Shown here one piece after another: positions 39,525 through 47,285 of a stretch of 64,000 bases of DNA. Under the pieces are notes generated by a model. It ran no database searches. It saw only the letters and a list, made by a program, of their open reading frames with translations, and had not been told where the DNA came from. The position numbers and the translations under genes are program-made. Within the stretch, counting starts at the first letter, position 1, and each line of letters starts with the position of its first letter. Origin of the DNA: Pseudomonas lalkuanensis (GTDB lineage Bacteria > Pseudomonadota > Gammaproteobacteria > Pseudomonadales > Pseudomonadaceae). The stretch is taken from the NCBI RefSeq assembly GCF_008807375.1, contig NZ_CP043311.1:2088001-2152000 (forward strand), read 5' to 3'.

Positions 39525-40528
39525 TGGCCTTCTCCGACCGTTTGCTGGACGCCTGGTACCGAGGCCATCCGGCCCTGGGTCTGCTTGCTCCGCTGGAGTG
39601 GCTCTATCGCCGGGTGGCAGCGCGCAAGCGCGCGACCTTTCTCTCGGGTCAGGGCAACAGCTACCGCCCTCCCGTCCCCCTGATCGTTGTCGGCAACATC
39701 ACCGTTGGCGGCACCGGCAAGACACCAATGATCCTCTGGCTGATCGAACACTGCCGGGCACGCGGGCTGCGTGTCGGTGTGGTCAGTCGTGGCTATGGCG
39801 CCAAACCGCCGCAGTTGCCCTGGCGGGTGCGCGCGGAGCAGGGCGCCGAGCTGGCCGGCGACGAGCCTCTGCTGATCGTCCAGCGCAGCGGCGTTCCACT
39901 GATGATCGATCCGGACCGATCGCGCGCGGTGAAGGCCCTGCTGGACCAGGAAGAGCTGGACCTCATCCTCAGCGATGACGGCCTGCAGCATTACCGTCTG
40001 GGGCGCGACCTGGAGCTGGTTCTCATCGATGCGGCCCGCGGGCTCGGCAATCGCCGCTGCCTGCCTGCCGGCCCCCTGCGTGAGCCTCCGGAGCGCCTGG
40101 ATTCGGTGGATGCCGTGCTGCGCAACGGCGCCGGTGCCGATTCCTCCGAAGGTTTCGCCTTCAAGCTGCGGCCGAGCGTATTGGTCAACCTCAAGAGCGG
40201 CGAGCGGGTGGGGTTGGCGCATTTCCCTGCGGCCCAGGCCGTGCACGCGGTGGCCGGCATCGGCAACCCCCAGCGTTTCTTCAGGACTCTGGAGGCGCTA
40301 AACTGGCGCCCGATTCCGCACCCCTTCGCCGATCACGCGGTCTATAGCCCGGAAGCCCTGGATTTCACCCCGCCGCTACCGCTGCTGATGACCGAGAAGG
40401 ATGCGGTGAAGTGCCGGGCTTTCGCCGCTGCCGACTGGTGGTACCTGGCGGTCGATGCCGATCCGTCTCCAGCCTTCGTCGCCTGGTTCGACGGACAACT
40501 GGCCCGCCTGCTGCCGAACCACTTCTAA
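39524..40528 (+). CDS. lpxK: Tetraacyldisaccharide 4'-kinase LpxK
   Basis: Inner-membrane-associated kinase that adds the 4'-phosphate to the lipid A precursor. It has 334 residues, the usual length. The N-terminal amphipathic region ([20 protein letters not shown]) anchors it. Walker [13 protein letters not shown] is at 57-68, followed by RGYGAKPP and the catalytic-region motif [19 protein letters not shown]. The [10 protein letters not shown] segment near the C-terminus is also conserved. The start codon overlaps the exbD stop (TGATG). Confidence 0.97.
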   Translation: MAFSDRLLDAWYRGHPALGLLAPLEWLYRRVAARKRATFLSGQGNSYRPPVPLIVVGNITVGGTGKTPMILWLIEHCRARGLRVGVVSRGYGAKPPQLPWRVRAEQGAELAGDEPLLIVQRSGVPLMIDPDRSRAVKALLDQEELDLILSDDGLQHYRLGRDLELVLIDAARGLGNRRCLPAGPLREPPERLDSVDAVLRNGAGADSSEGFAFKLRPSVLVNLKSGERVGLAHFPAAQAVHAVAGIGNPQRFFRTLEALNWRPIPHPFADHAVYSPEALDFTPPLPLLMTEKDAVKCRAFAAADWWYLAVDADPSPAFVAWFDGQLARLLPNHF

Positions 40529-40567
40529 CCCAGGTAGCCCTTGGGCTGCCGTCTCAAGGATTCACTC

Positions 40568-40753
40568 ATGGACCCGAAACTCCTCGACATCCTCGCCTGT
40601 CCCCTGTGCAAGGGCCCGCTGAAGCTGGCCGACGACAAGAGCGAACTCATCTGCAAGGCCGATGCCCTGGCCTTCCCGGTGCGCGACGGCATCCCGGTGA
40701 TGCTGGAAGGTGAAGCCCGCACCCTGAATGTCGACGAGCGGCTGGACAAATGA
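40568..40753 (+). CDS. Trm112/YcaR family small protein
   Basis: Sixty-one-residue zinc-ribbon-like protein of the Trm112 (UPF0434/YcaR) family, located between lpxK and kdsB as in many gammaproteobacteria. It starts [18 protein letters not shown] with a CPLC knuckle, then [21 protein letters not shown]. Only one later Cys (ICK) is present, so a full four-Cys site is not formed, as is common in this bacterial branch. ATG 40568 has CAAGGATT upstream. It overlaps kdsB by four bases. Function in bacteria is undefined. Confidence 0.9.
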   Translation: MDPKLLDILACPLCKGPLKLADDKSELICKADALAFPVRDGIPVMLEGEARTLNVDERLDK

Positions 40754-41514
40754 CCCAGGCTTTTACCGTCGTCATTCCTGCCCGCTACGCCTCGACCCGC
40801 CTACCCGGCAAGCCGCTGCAGGACATCGCCGGCAAGCCGATGGTCCGGCATGTGTGGGAGCAGGCGCGGCGCAGTGCCGCCCAGCGCGTCGTGGTGGCCA
40901 CTGATGATGCGCGTATCGTCGAAGCCTGCGGTGCCTTTGGCGCCGAGGTGCTGCTGACCCGTGTGGACCACAATTCCGGTACCGATCGCCTGGCCGAAGT
41001 GGCCAGCCAGCTCGGCCTGGCCAGCGATGCCATCGTGGTCAACGTGCAGGGTGACGAGCCGCTGATCCCGCCGGCCATCATCGATCAGGTGGCCGCCAAC
41101 CTCGCCGCTCACCCGGAAGCCGGCATCGCCACCCTGGCCGAGCCGATCGAGGATGTGCAGGCGCTTTTCAATCCCAACGTGGTGAAGGTGGTCGCCGACC
41201 TCAATGGCCTGGCGCTGACCTTCAGCCGTGCGCCGTTGCCCTGGGCCCGTGATGCCTTCGCGGTCAGCCGTGACCAGTTGCCAGCGGACGTGCCCTATCG
41301 CCGTCATATCGGTATCTATGCCTATCGCGCGGGCTTCCTTCATGACTTCGTCACCTGGGGTCCGTGCTGGCTGGAAAACACCGAGTGCCTGGAGCAGCTG
41401 CGTGCGCTCTGGCACGGCGTGCGTATCCATGTGGCTGACGCCCTGGAAGCGCCACCCGCTGGCGTCGATACCCCGGAAGACCTCGAGCGCGTCCGGCGCC
41501 TGCTGGGGGCTTGA
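40750..41514 (+). CDS. kdsB: 3-deoxy-manno-octulosonate cytidylyltransferase KdsB
   Basis: Activates Kdo as CMP-Kdo for the inner core of lipopolysaccharide. It has 254 residues, normal length. The N-terminal nucleotide-binding motif is [17 protein letters not shown]. Other signatures are [27 protein letters not shown] and [12 protein letters not shown], with [12 protein letters not shown] and [13 protein letters not shown] in the C-terminal half. It overlaps the Trm112-like gene (ATGA) and the phosphatase gene (TGATG), so it belongs to the lpxK-to-murB operon. Confidence 0.97.
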   Translation: MTQAFTVVIPARYASTRLPGKPLQDIAGKPMVRHVWEQARRSAAQRVVVATDDARIVEACGAFGAEVLLTRVDHNSGTDRLAEVASQLGLASDAIVVNVQGDEPLIPPAIIDQVAANLAAHPEAGIATLAEPIEDVQALFNPNVVKVVADLNGLALTFSRAPLPWARDAFAVSRDQLPADVPYRRHIGIYAYRAGFLHDFVTWGPCWLENTECLEQLRALWHGVRIHVADALEAPPAGVDTPEDLERVRRLLGA

Positions 41515-41978
41515 TGCGCGTTCTGTTCGTTTGCCTCGGCAATATCTGCCGTTCGCCCACTGCCGAAGGCGTGCTCCGGCACAAGTTGCGTGAAGCCGGA
41601 CTGCTCGAGCAGGTGCAGGTGGACTCCGCCGGCACCGGCGACTGGCACGTGGGCAAGGCGCCTGACGCCCGTACCCGCGTGGCAGCCCAGCGTCGCGGCT
41701 ACGACCTTTCGCAGTTGCGTGCACGGCAGGTGGCTGCGGATGACTTCGCTCGTTTCGACCTGATTCTGGCGATGGACGAGAGCAACCTGTCCAATCTGCG
41801 CCGGCTGCGTCCTGGCAGTTCCTCGGCCGAGGTCGACCTGTTCCTGCGCCGCTACCAACTCGCGCTGGATGAGGTGCCGGATCCGTACTATGGCGGCGAG
41901 GAAGGCTTCGAGCAGGTACTCGACCTGGTGGAGCAGGCCTGCGATGCGCTGATCCTGGAAATCAAGGGGCGCCTGTGA
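41514..41978 (+). CDS. Low-molecular-weight protein tyrosine phosphatase
   Basis: Cysteine phosphatase of 154 residues. The P-loop C-X5-R is CLGNICR with nucleophile Cys7 and Arg13, and the general acid Asp is in VPDPYYGG. Family members dephosphorylate bacterial tyrosine kinases linked to polysaccharide export, or act on other phospho-Tyr targets; the substrate here is unknown. No tyrosine kinase or capsule gene is adjacent. ATG 41514 shares one base with the kdsB stop; the TTG at 41511 was rejected. It overlaps murB by four bases. Confidence 0.93.
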   Translation: MRVLFVCLGNICRSPTAEGVLRHKLREAGLLEQVQVDSAGTGDWHVGKAPDARTRVAAQRRGYDLSQLRARQVAADDFARFDLILAMDESNLSNLRRLRPGSSSAEVDLFLRRYQLALDEVPDPYYGGEEGFEQVLDLVEQACDALILEIKGRL

Positions 41979-42994
41979 GCCTGGTCCTGCACGAAAACCT
42001 GTCCCTCAAGCCCTACAACACCTTCGGTGTGGACGTGAAGGCGCGCCTGTTCGCCGAAGCCCACGACGATGCCGGGGTGCGTGAAGCCATCGCCCTGGCG
42101 GCCCAGCGCGGTCTTCCGCTGCTGGTGATCGGCGGTGGCAGCAATCTGTTGCTGACCCGCGATGTGGATGCGTTGGTGCTTCGCATGGCCAGCCGTGGCA
42201 TTCGCGTCCTGGCTGACGATGGCGTGAAGGTGCTGCTGGAGGCCGAAGCTGGGGAGCCCTGGCATCCGCTGGTGCTCTGGACCCTGGAGCAGGGCATGGG
42301 CGGCTTGGAGAATCTCAGCCTGATTCCCGGCACCGTCGGCGCCGCCCCCATGCAGAACATCGGGGCCTATGGCGTCGAGCTGAAAGACGTGTTCGCCGGG
42401 TTGACCGCGCTGGATCGGTTAACTGGCGAGCTGCGTGATTTCGGTCTGCAGGACTGCCAGTTCGCCTATCGCGACAGCCTGTTCAAGCGCGAGGCGGGCC
42501 GTTGGCTGATCCTGCGGGTGCGTTTCAACCTGAGCCGCGCCGCGCAGTTGCATCTGGACTATGGTCCGGTGCGCCAACGTCTGCAGGCGGAGGGTATCGA
42601 TGCGCCGACACCCAGTGATGTCAGTCGCGCCATTTGCGCCATTCGTAGCGAAAAGCTGCCCGACCCCGCTGAACTGGGCAACGCCGGCAGCTTCTTCAAG
42701 AATCCGCTGGTCAATGCCGACCTGGCCCAGCGCCTGCGTGGCGAGCATTCCGATCTGGTCGCCTATCCCCAGGCGGACGGGCAGGTGAAACTGGCCGCCG
42801 GCTGGCTGATCGAGCGTGCCGGCTGGAAGGGCTTTCGCGAAGGCGATGCCGGCGTGCACCGGCTGCAGGCCCTGGTGCTGGTGAACTACGGCTCGGCCAC
42901 CGGGAACCAGCTCCATGAGCTGGCCCGACGCATCCAGGCGGATATCGCAATGAAGTTCGGCGTAGAGCTGGAAATGGAACCGAACCTGATCTGA
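41975..42994 (+). CDS. murB: UDP-N-acetylenolpyruvoylglucosamine reductase MurB
   Basis: FAD/NADPH enzyme that makes UDP-N-acetylmuramic acid, the second committed step of peptidoglycan precursor synthesis. It has 339 residues and type I MurB features: NTFGVDVKARLFAEA near the start, FAD-binding VIGGGSNLLLTRDVDALVL, LIPGTVGAAPMQNIGAYGVEL (substrate Tyr/Arg region) and the catalytic Ser in GNAGSFFKNP. GTG 41975 overlaps the phosphatase stop (GTGA). It ends the envelope operon at a terminator. Confidence 0.97.
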   Translation: MSLVLHENLSLKPYNTFGVDVKARLFAEAHDDAGVREAIALAAQRGLPLLVIGGGSNLLLTRDVDALVLRMASRGIRVLADDGVKVLLEAEAGEPWHPLVLWTLEQGMGGLENLSLIPGTVGAAPMQNIGAYGVELKDVFAGLTALDRLTGELRDFGLQDCQFAYRDSLFKREAGRWLILRVRFNLSRAAQLHLDYGPVRQRLQAEGIDAPTPSDVSRAICAIRSEKLPDPAELGNAGSFFKNPLVNADLAQRLRGEHSDLVAYPQADGQVKLAAGWLIERAGWKGFREGDAGVHRLQALVLVNYGSATGNQLHELARRIQADIAMKFGVELEMEPNLI

Positions 42995-43013
42995 GGCGCG
43001 CTTCCCGCAAATG

Positions 43014-43040
43014 AAAAAACCGGCCACTTGGCCGGTTTTT
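43014..43040 (+). terminator. Terminator after murB
   Basis: Stem AAAAACCGGCC / GGCCGGTTTTT with loop ACTT, 20 bases after the murB stop. Near-identical in arm sequence to the sthA terminator. Confidence 0.9.
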
Positions 43041-43109
43041 CTTCTCTCGAATCGGAAAGGCTGCCTTTGAGGCGGTCTCGCCGACGCGCGTCAGGCCCGA
43101 GGCGGGCGC

Positions 43110-43391
43110 TTAGCGGTATTCGCAGAGATAGGCGGTGTCCTGGGCTACTTTCAGCTGGAACTTGCTGTTGGCCGGAACGGTGAACTTGCTGCCGGCGGCA
43201 AAGGTTTCCCAGGCGTCGCTGCCCGGCAGTTTCACGGTCAGGGCGCCGGCGATGACGTGCATCACTTCCAGTTGGCTGGTGCCGAACTCGTACTCGCCAG
43301 CAGCCATCACGCCGATGGTGGCCGGGCCTTCGCTCATGCCGAAGGCGATGGATTTGACGGTGCCGTCGAAGTATTCGTTGACCTTGAACAT
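43110..43391 (-). CDS. ppnP: Pyrimidine/purine nucleoside phosphorylase PpnP (DUF1255)
   Basis: Cupin-fold phosphorylase of 93 residues; the E. coli homologue phosphorolyses several nucleosides. The sequence fits the family throughout: [18 protein letters not shown], the central [37 protein letters not shown] and the C-terminal TAYLCEYR. There is a GGAG-type site just upstream (CCAGGAGCC on the minus strand). It is a single-gene unit convergent with murB, and in my memory of PAO1 it belongs to the neighbourhood that precedes gltA, not the murB region. Confidence 0.92.
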   Translation of the reverse strand: MFKVNEYFDGTVKSIAFGMSEGPATIGVMAAGEYEFGTSQLEVMHVIAGALTVKLPGSDAWETFAAGSKFTVPANSKFQLKVAQDTAYLCEYR

Positions 43392-43468
43392 GCTGGGCTC
43401 CTGGAGGGGGTCTGAAAGGGCCCGACAGTATGCCCAAGGCGGGTTATGCCGTCACTAGGTTCGAGTCT

Positions 43469-44011
43469 TCAAGTGGGGAGCACCAGAGGCAGCAGGCGCG
43501 CGGTGTTGCGGGCATCTTCGAGGGCGCGGTGCTGTTGGCCCTGGAAGTGCAGGCCCGCCAGTTGCAGGGCAGTGTGCAGGCCCACGGCGCGCTTGAGTTG
43601 GCGTACTTCGGCGAAGCGTTGCTTGAGATTCAGGTGCGGTACGGCGGCCAGCAGGCTTTCCAGACCGTGCAGGTGCCATTCCTGTTCCAGCTGGTGGCGG
43701 TCGTAGTCGCCCCAGCTCGCCCATCCCACCAGGCGCGGGCTGTGATGGCTGAGCCAGCGTTCGAAGGCCTGCCATACCTGAGGCAGGCTCGCAGCGCCGT
43801 CCACGTCGGACTGGCTTATGTGGGTTAGCTGGCGGCAGAAGCCTGTCAGGCACGGGCGGCGTGCGGGGCGCACGAAACGCTGGAAATGGTCCACTTCATG
43901 GCCATCCGTGCGAACGAGGGTCGCACCGATCTCGATGATTTCCATTTCTTCCAGGGGCCAGCCGCCTTCTTCGGTGGTGGCTTCCAGATCGATGACCAGC
44001 CAGTGTGGCAT
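43469..44011 (-). CDS. DEDDh-type 3'-5' exonuclease
   Basis: RNase T/DnaQ-fold exonuclease of 180 residues. The DEDDh residues are visible: DLEAT near the N-terminus (Exo I), Asp in WASWGDYDRHQLEQE (Exo II), and HRALEDARNTARLL (Exo III) with the catalytic His. It is similar to KapD/ERI-1-like stand-alone exonucleases. ATG 44011 (MPHWLVIDLEAT) was chosen because the Exo I motif follows directly, with AAGGAGAA upstream; the frame continues upstream without a domain. Substrate unknown. It is divergent from the dehydrogenase gene. Confidence 0.9.
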   Translation of the reverse strand: MPHWLVIDLEATTEEGGWPLEEMEIIEIGATLVRTDGHEVDHFQRFVRPARRPCLTGFCRQLTHISQSDVDGAASLPQVWQAFERWLSHHSPRLVGWASWGDYDRHQLEQEWHLHGLESLLAAVPHLNLKQRFAEVRQLKRAVGLHTALQLAGLHFQGQQHRALEDARNTARLLPLVLPT

Positions 44012-44120
44012 GGAGTTCTCCTTGGCATGGGGCGGTCGAGTCCTGCCCGGAGCGAGTATGGTGGCGCTTTCGCGGGTCGGCAAACTGCGTGTTAGGCTTT
44101 TCCGCAGGTCGACGAAGGAG

Positions 44121-44128
44121 AACAACAA
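44121..44128 (+). promoter_or_regulatory. Possible Hfq/Crc motif at the dehydrogenase start codon
   Basis: AACAACAA fits AAnAAnAA and its last A is the first base of the ATG, directly after GAAGGAG. Binding there would block translation initiation. Motif match only. Confidence 0.4.
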
Positions 44129-45006
44129 TGGCTGAAGTAGCGTTCATCGGTCTGGGGGTAATGGGCTTCAACATGGCCGGGCACCTGGCTTGCGAGGGGC
44201 ATTCGGTTCGCGTCTACAACCGCACGCCGGGGCGAGTCGCGCTGTGGTGCGACGAGTTCGGCGGTGATGCCTTCGACACGCCGCGTGAGGCGGCGCAAGG
44301 GGCGGAATTCGTGATGGTCTGCGTCGGTAATGACGACGATCTGCGGGCAGTGCTGCTGGGGGCGGATGGTGCGTTCGCAGGAATGGCGCCCGGTTCGATC
44401 CTGGTGGATCACACCACGGCTTCGGCTGACGTGGCGCGGGAGATGGCCGTCCTGGCCGCCGAGCGTGAGCTGGGCTTCCTCGACGCCCCGGTATCCGGCG
44501 GTCAGGCCGGGGCCGAGGCAGGCATGTTGTCGGTGATGGTGGGGGGCGAACAGGCCTTCTACGATCGCGCCGCGCCGGTGATCGACAGCTACGCCAAGAT
44601 GATCCGCCGCATGGGGCCGGTGGGGAGCGGTCAGCTCACCAAGATGGTCAACCAGATCTGCGTCGGCGGACTGCTGCAGGGACTGGCCGAGGCGTTGCAT
44701 TTCGCCCAGTGCGCGGGCCTCGATCCTCAAGGCGCCATGGAGGTCATCAGCAAGGGGGCGGCGCAGTCCTGGCAGTTGGAGCATCGCCACCAGACCATGC
44801 TGGATGGCAAGTTCGACTTCGGCTTCGCCGTGGACTGGATGCGCAAGGATCTTGGCATCGTGCTGGACGAAGCGGCGCGCAACGGCGCGCAGCTGCCTGT
44901 CACAGCGCTGGTGGACCAGTTCTATGCCGAGGTCCAGGCCATGGGTGGCGGGCGTTGGGACACATCAAGCCTGATCGCGCGGTTGAAGAGGCCGATCAGC
45001 TCCTGA
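44128..45006 (+). CDS. NAD(P)-dependent beta-hydroxyacid dehydrogenase (HIBADH family)
   Basis: Oxidoreductase of 292 residues related to 3-hydroxyisobutyrate and tartronate-semialdehyde reductases. The cofactor motif is AFIGLGVMGFNMAGHLACEG. The substrate-binding motif is FLDAPVSGGQAGAEAG, and the catalytic Lys is in GQLTKMVNQICVGG. The Asn/Arg residue after the Gly-rich loop (RVYNRTPGR) suggests NADP preference, as in this family, which is inference. Exact substrate unknown. It has a good GAAGGAG site and overlaps the convergent DUF486 gene by 11 bases. Confidence 0.9.
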   Translation: MAEVAFIGLGVMGFNMAGHLACEGHSVRVYNRTPGRVALWCDEFGGDAFDTPREAAQGAEFVMVCVGNDDDLRAVLLGADGAFAGMAPGSILVDHTTASADVAREMAVLAAERELGFLDAPVSGGQAGAEAGMLSVMVGGEQAFYDRAAPVIDSYAKMIRRMGPVGSGQLTKMVNQICVGGLLQGLAEALHFAQCAGLDPQGAMEVISKGAAQSWQLEHRHQTMLDGKFDFGFAVDWMRKDLGIVLDEAARNGAQLPVTALVDQFYAEVQAMGGGRWDTSSLIARLKRPISS

Positions 45007-45337
45007 AGATGAAATAGACCGCGCCCAAGAGGCATAGCCCCGCCCACAGATAGTCCAGCTTCAGTGGTTGTTGCATGTAGAGCACGCTGAACGGGACGAA
45101 GATGGCCAGGGTGATCACCTCCTGCATGATCTTCAGCTGGCCGACCGAGAGTTCGGTGTAGCCGATGCGGTTGGCCGGCACCATGATCATGTATTCGAAC
45201 AGGGCTATTCCCCAGCTGATAAGTGCGGCAATCACCCAGGGCTTGGTGTTGAGGGTCTTGAGATGGCCATACCAGGCGAAGGTCATGAATACGTTGGACA
45301 GCGCGAGCAGGGCGGCGGTCTGCATCCATACAGGCAT
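44996..45337 (-). CDS. DMT-superfamily small membrane protein (DUF486)
   Basis: Four-helix membrane protein of 113 residues. The DUF486 pattern is complete: TAALLALSNVFMTFAWYGHLK, the loop LNTKPWVIAALISWGIALFEY, MVPANRIGYTELSVGQLKIMQE and a last helix ending AVYFIFRS. These are thought to be small drug/metabolite transporter relatives; no substrate is known. The stop codon lies inside the 3' end of the convergent dehydrogenase gene (11-base overlap). No co-oriented partner is close. Confidence 0.9.
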   Translation of the reverse strand: MPVWMQTAALLALSNVFMTFAWYGHLKTLNTKPWVIAALISWGIALFEYMIMVPANRIGYTELSVGQLKIMQEVITLAIFVPFSVLYMQQPLKLDYLWAGLCLLGAVYFIFRS

Positions 45338-45410
45338 GATGGGGGTGCTCTGAGTCTGGGAGGAGCGCGCAAGCCTAATGGGTGCTGATTCTCAAGGAAA
45401 GGGGCGAGCC

Positions 45411-46268
45411 ATGGTCTTCTGGCGTGAATTGGGGTTTGTGGCAATCGTGCTGCTCGGGATGGCGATCGCAGTGCTGCGCGGCATCGATGCCTGGCGCAAG
45501 GAGCCCGTGATCGCGACGCTGCATGTGCCGCCCGCGTTCAAGGTGGGGCGGGATTTTGACTTCGGTCGCTATCGGCTGTCGTGGAGCGGTCGGGGCTTTA
45601 GCGTCTATCCCCAGGGGCGGCCGGAAAAAGTGCTCTGGGCCGCCGAGGATGGTTTTCTGGCGGCCGGAACGGGGCAGGCGGCACCGGGTCTGCTCGATTC
45701 GGGGCGGGAGCTGCATGATCGTCGTGACCGGCTATGCCGCGAGCAGAGCCTGGAAGCCTTCGAGCGCATGGGGGGCAGGCTCACGCTGAAGGGGCAGTTG
45801 CGCTGTGCCGATGGGGGCTTGAGCAGTTACGTATTGGCCCTGGAGGATGATGGCGAGCGCGGTCTGGTGCTGGTCGTGTACCTGGGCGATCCGGCGCTGA
45901 ATCGACTGTACCTGGGCTGGCGCCGCGAGGCGGGGGAGCGGATCTTCGGTTTTGGCGAGGTGTCCGGCATCTATGACATGTCGGGGCGGCGCCTGACGGT
46001 GCCGGCGGCCGGCAGTCGACCGGCGGAGGCGGGGGGCTGGAGCACTTCAGCGACTCAGGCCTTTTTCGTGACTTCGCGCCTGCGGGCCTTCCACAGCCAG
46101 TCCAGTGCCTATCAGGTATTCGATCTGCGTGATCCTCAACGTGTTGGACTGGAAGTGCATGAGGGGCGGCTCAAGGCGCGCATCTACAAGGGGGACAGCC
46201 TCGAAGAGCTGCGTGCCCGGCAATCTTCGGTGTCCGGGGTCGTGTCAACACCGGCTTCGCCCAAGTAA
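45411..46268 (+). CDS. Membrane-anchored protein resembling the N-terminal domain of GH31 (YihQ-like) glycosidases, no catalytic barrel
   Basis: Protein of 285 residues. A single N-terminal helix (ELGFVAIVLLGMAIAVL) anchors it, with the rest predicted outside the cytoplasm. The body resembles the beta-sandwich N-domain of family 31 glycosidases, especially YihQ: RLYLGW-type segment LNRLYLGWRREAGERIFGFGE, then YDMSGRRLTVP, FFVTSRLRAFHSQSSAYQVFDL and RLKARIYKGDSLEELRA. The protein ends there and the next gene starts 45 bases on, so the (beta/alpha)8 barrel with the catalytic Asp pair is absent. Function may be carbohydrate binding; unproven. ATG 45411 follows AAGGAAAGGGG. Confidence 0.75.
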   Translation: MVFWRELGFVAIVLLGMAIAVLRGIDAWRKEPVIATLHVPPAFKVGRDFDFGRYRLSWSGRGFSVYPQGRPEKVLWAAEDGFLAAGTGQAAPGLLDSGRELHDRRDRLCREQSLEAFERMGGRLTLKGQLRCADGGLSSYVLALEDDGERGLVLVVYLGDPALNRLYLGWRREAGERIFGFGEVSGIYDMSGRRLTVPAAGSRPAEAGGWSTSATQAFFVTSRLRAFHSQSSAYQVFDLRDPQRVGLEVHEGRLKARIYKGDSLEELRARQSSVSGVVSTPASPK

Positions 46269-46313
46269 AATGGCGCTTCGTGTCGTCATTCCCGTCGTTC
46301 GAGGTTCTTCGCC

Positions 46314-46571
46314 ATGCATTGCCGCCCAGGCTGTGGCGCCTGCTGCATAGCTCCATCCATCAGTTCCCCGCTGCCCGGCATGCCTGAAGGCAAGCCCGCG
46401 GGTGAGCGTTGCCTGCATCTGTCCGTGGAGAACCTCTGCCAGCTGTTCGGTGATCCGCGCCGACCGGCGGTCTGTGGCGATTTCGATGCGGACTCCGAGG
46501 TCTGTGGAGAGAGTCGCGAAGAGGCCATCCGCCTGCTCGGTTGGCTGGAGCAGGTAACTTCGGCCGCCTAA
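46314..46571 (+). CDS. YkgJ family Cys-cluster protein
   Basis: Small soluble protein of 85 residues with eight-odd cysteines arranged as in the YkgJ zinc/iron chelator family: CRPGCGACCIAPSISSPLP, then GERCLHLSVENLCQLFG and RPAVCGDF, ending in DSEVCGESREEAIRLL. The compact form matches the short gammaproteobacterial branch. The family is thought to bind metal, with no defined role. It is co-oriented with the GH31-like gene upstream (45 bases) and the START gene downstream (46 bases), so the three may be co-transcribed. Confidence 0.9.
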   Translation: MHCRPGCGACCIAPSISSPLPGMPEGKPAGERCLHLSVENLCQLFGDPRRPAVCGDFDADSEVCGESREEAIRLLGWLEQVTSAA

Positions 46572-46617
46572 TCAATCTGCCGGCAGGTTGCCGGTACCGC
46601 CTGAGCAAGGAGAGATC

Positions 46618-47220
46618 ATGAGAATCAAGGTTGCGGCGCTCTGTGCCCTGGGGCTGCTGGCGGCATCCACCGTCCAGGCCGAGGACTGGAAACTGGCCAA
46701 GGATGAGGACGGCATCAAGGTGTTCCTGAGCGAGGTGCCCGGGTCCAGGTACAAGGCCTATCGCGGCGTCGCCACGATGAAGGCCGACATGGCCACCCTG
46801 CGTGCGCTGCAGGAAGACGTCGTTGGTTCTTGCGCCTGGATCCACGAGTGCAAGGAGCAGAAGCTGCTCAAGAGTGAAGGGGCGCAGAGCTGGACCTACA
46901 CCCGCTTCAATACGCCCTGGCCGGTCACTCCGCGCGACTCGGTGTTGCACGTCACCTCCGAGACCGGAGGCGATGGCAGCGTGACGCGCGTTCTGCAGGG
47001 CGTGCCCAAATACCTGCCGGAAGCCGATGGCTTCGTGCGGGTGACCGAGGTGCAAGGTTTCTGGAAACTGGTGCCCAAGGGCGCGGGGGAGGTGGAGGTG
47101 ACCTATCAGGTACACACCGAACCAGGAGGAAGCGTGCCATCCTGGCTGGCGAACAGTTTCGTGGTCGATGCGCCCTTCAATACCCTGAAAGCGATGCGCC
47201 AGCGGGCGGAAAAACGCTGA
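46618..47220 (+). CDS. START domain-containing periplasmic protein
   Basis: Exported protein of 200 residues. Signal peptide MRIKVAALCALGLLAASTVQA precedes the mature start EDWKLAKDEDGIKVF. The body fits the START (lipid-transfer) fold: YKAYRGVATMKADMATLRAL, CAWIHECKEQKLL, YTRFNTPWPVTPRDSVLH and a C-terminal helix NTLKAMRQRAEKR. Bacterial single-domain START proteins are presumed to bind lipids; ligand unknown. ATG 46618 follows AAGGAGAG. Together with the GH31-like anchored protein it forms a small envelope-associated group before gltA. Confidence 0.88.
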   Translation: MRIKVAALCALGLLAASTVQAEDWKLAKDEDGIKVFLSEVPGSRYKAYRGVATMKADMATLRALQEDVVGSCAWIHECKEQKLLKSEGAQSWTYTRFNTPWPVTPRDSVLHVTSETGGDGSVTRVLQGVPKYLPEADGFVRVTEVQGFWKLVPKGAGEVEVTYQVHTEPGGSVPSWLANSFVVDAPFNTLKAMRQRAEKR

Positions 47221-47241
47221 ACGCCTAGACGAAGTTGAAAT

Positions 47242-47270
47242 AAAAAAGGCTGCCTATCGGCAGCCTTCTT
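47242..47270 (-). terminator. Bidirectional terminator between START gene and gltA
   Basis: Nine-bp stem AAGGCTGCC / GGCAGCCTT with loop TATC. The A6 run on the plus side makes a T-tract on minus, so it is best for gltA. Confidence 0.85.
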
Positions 47271-47285
47271 CATTGGCGGTATGTC

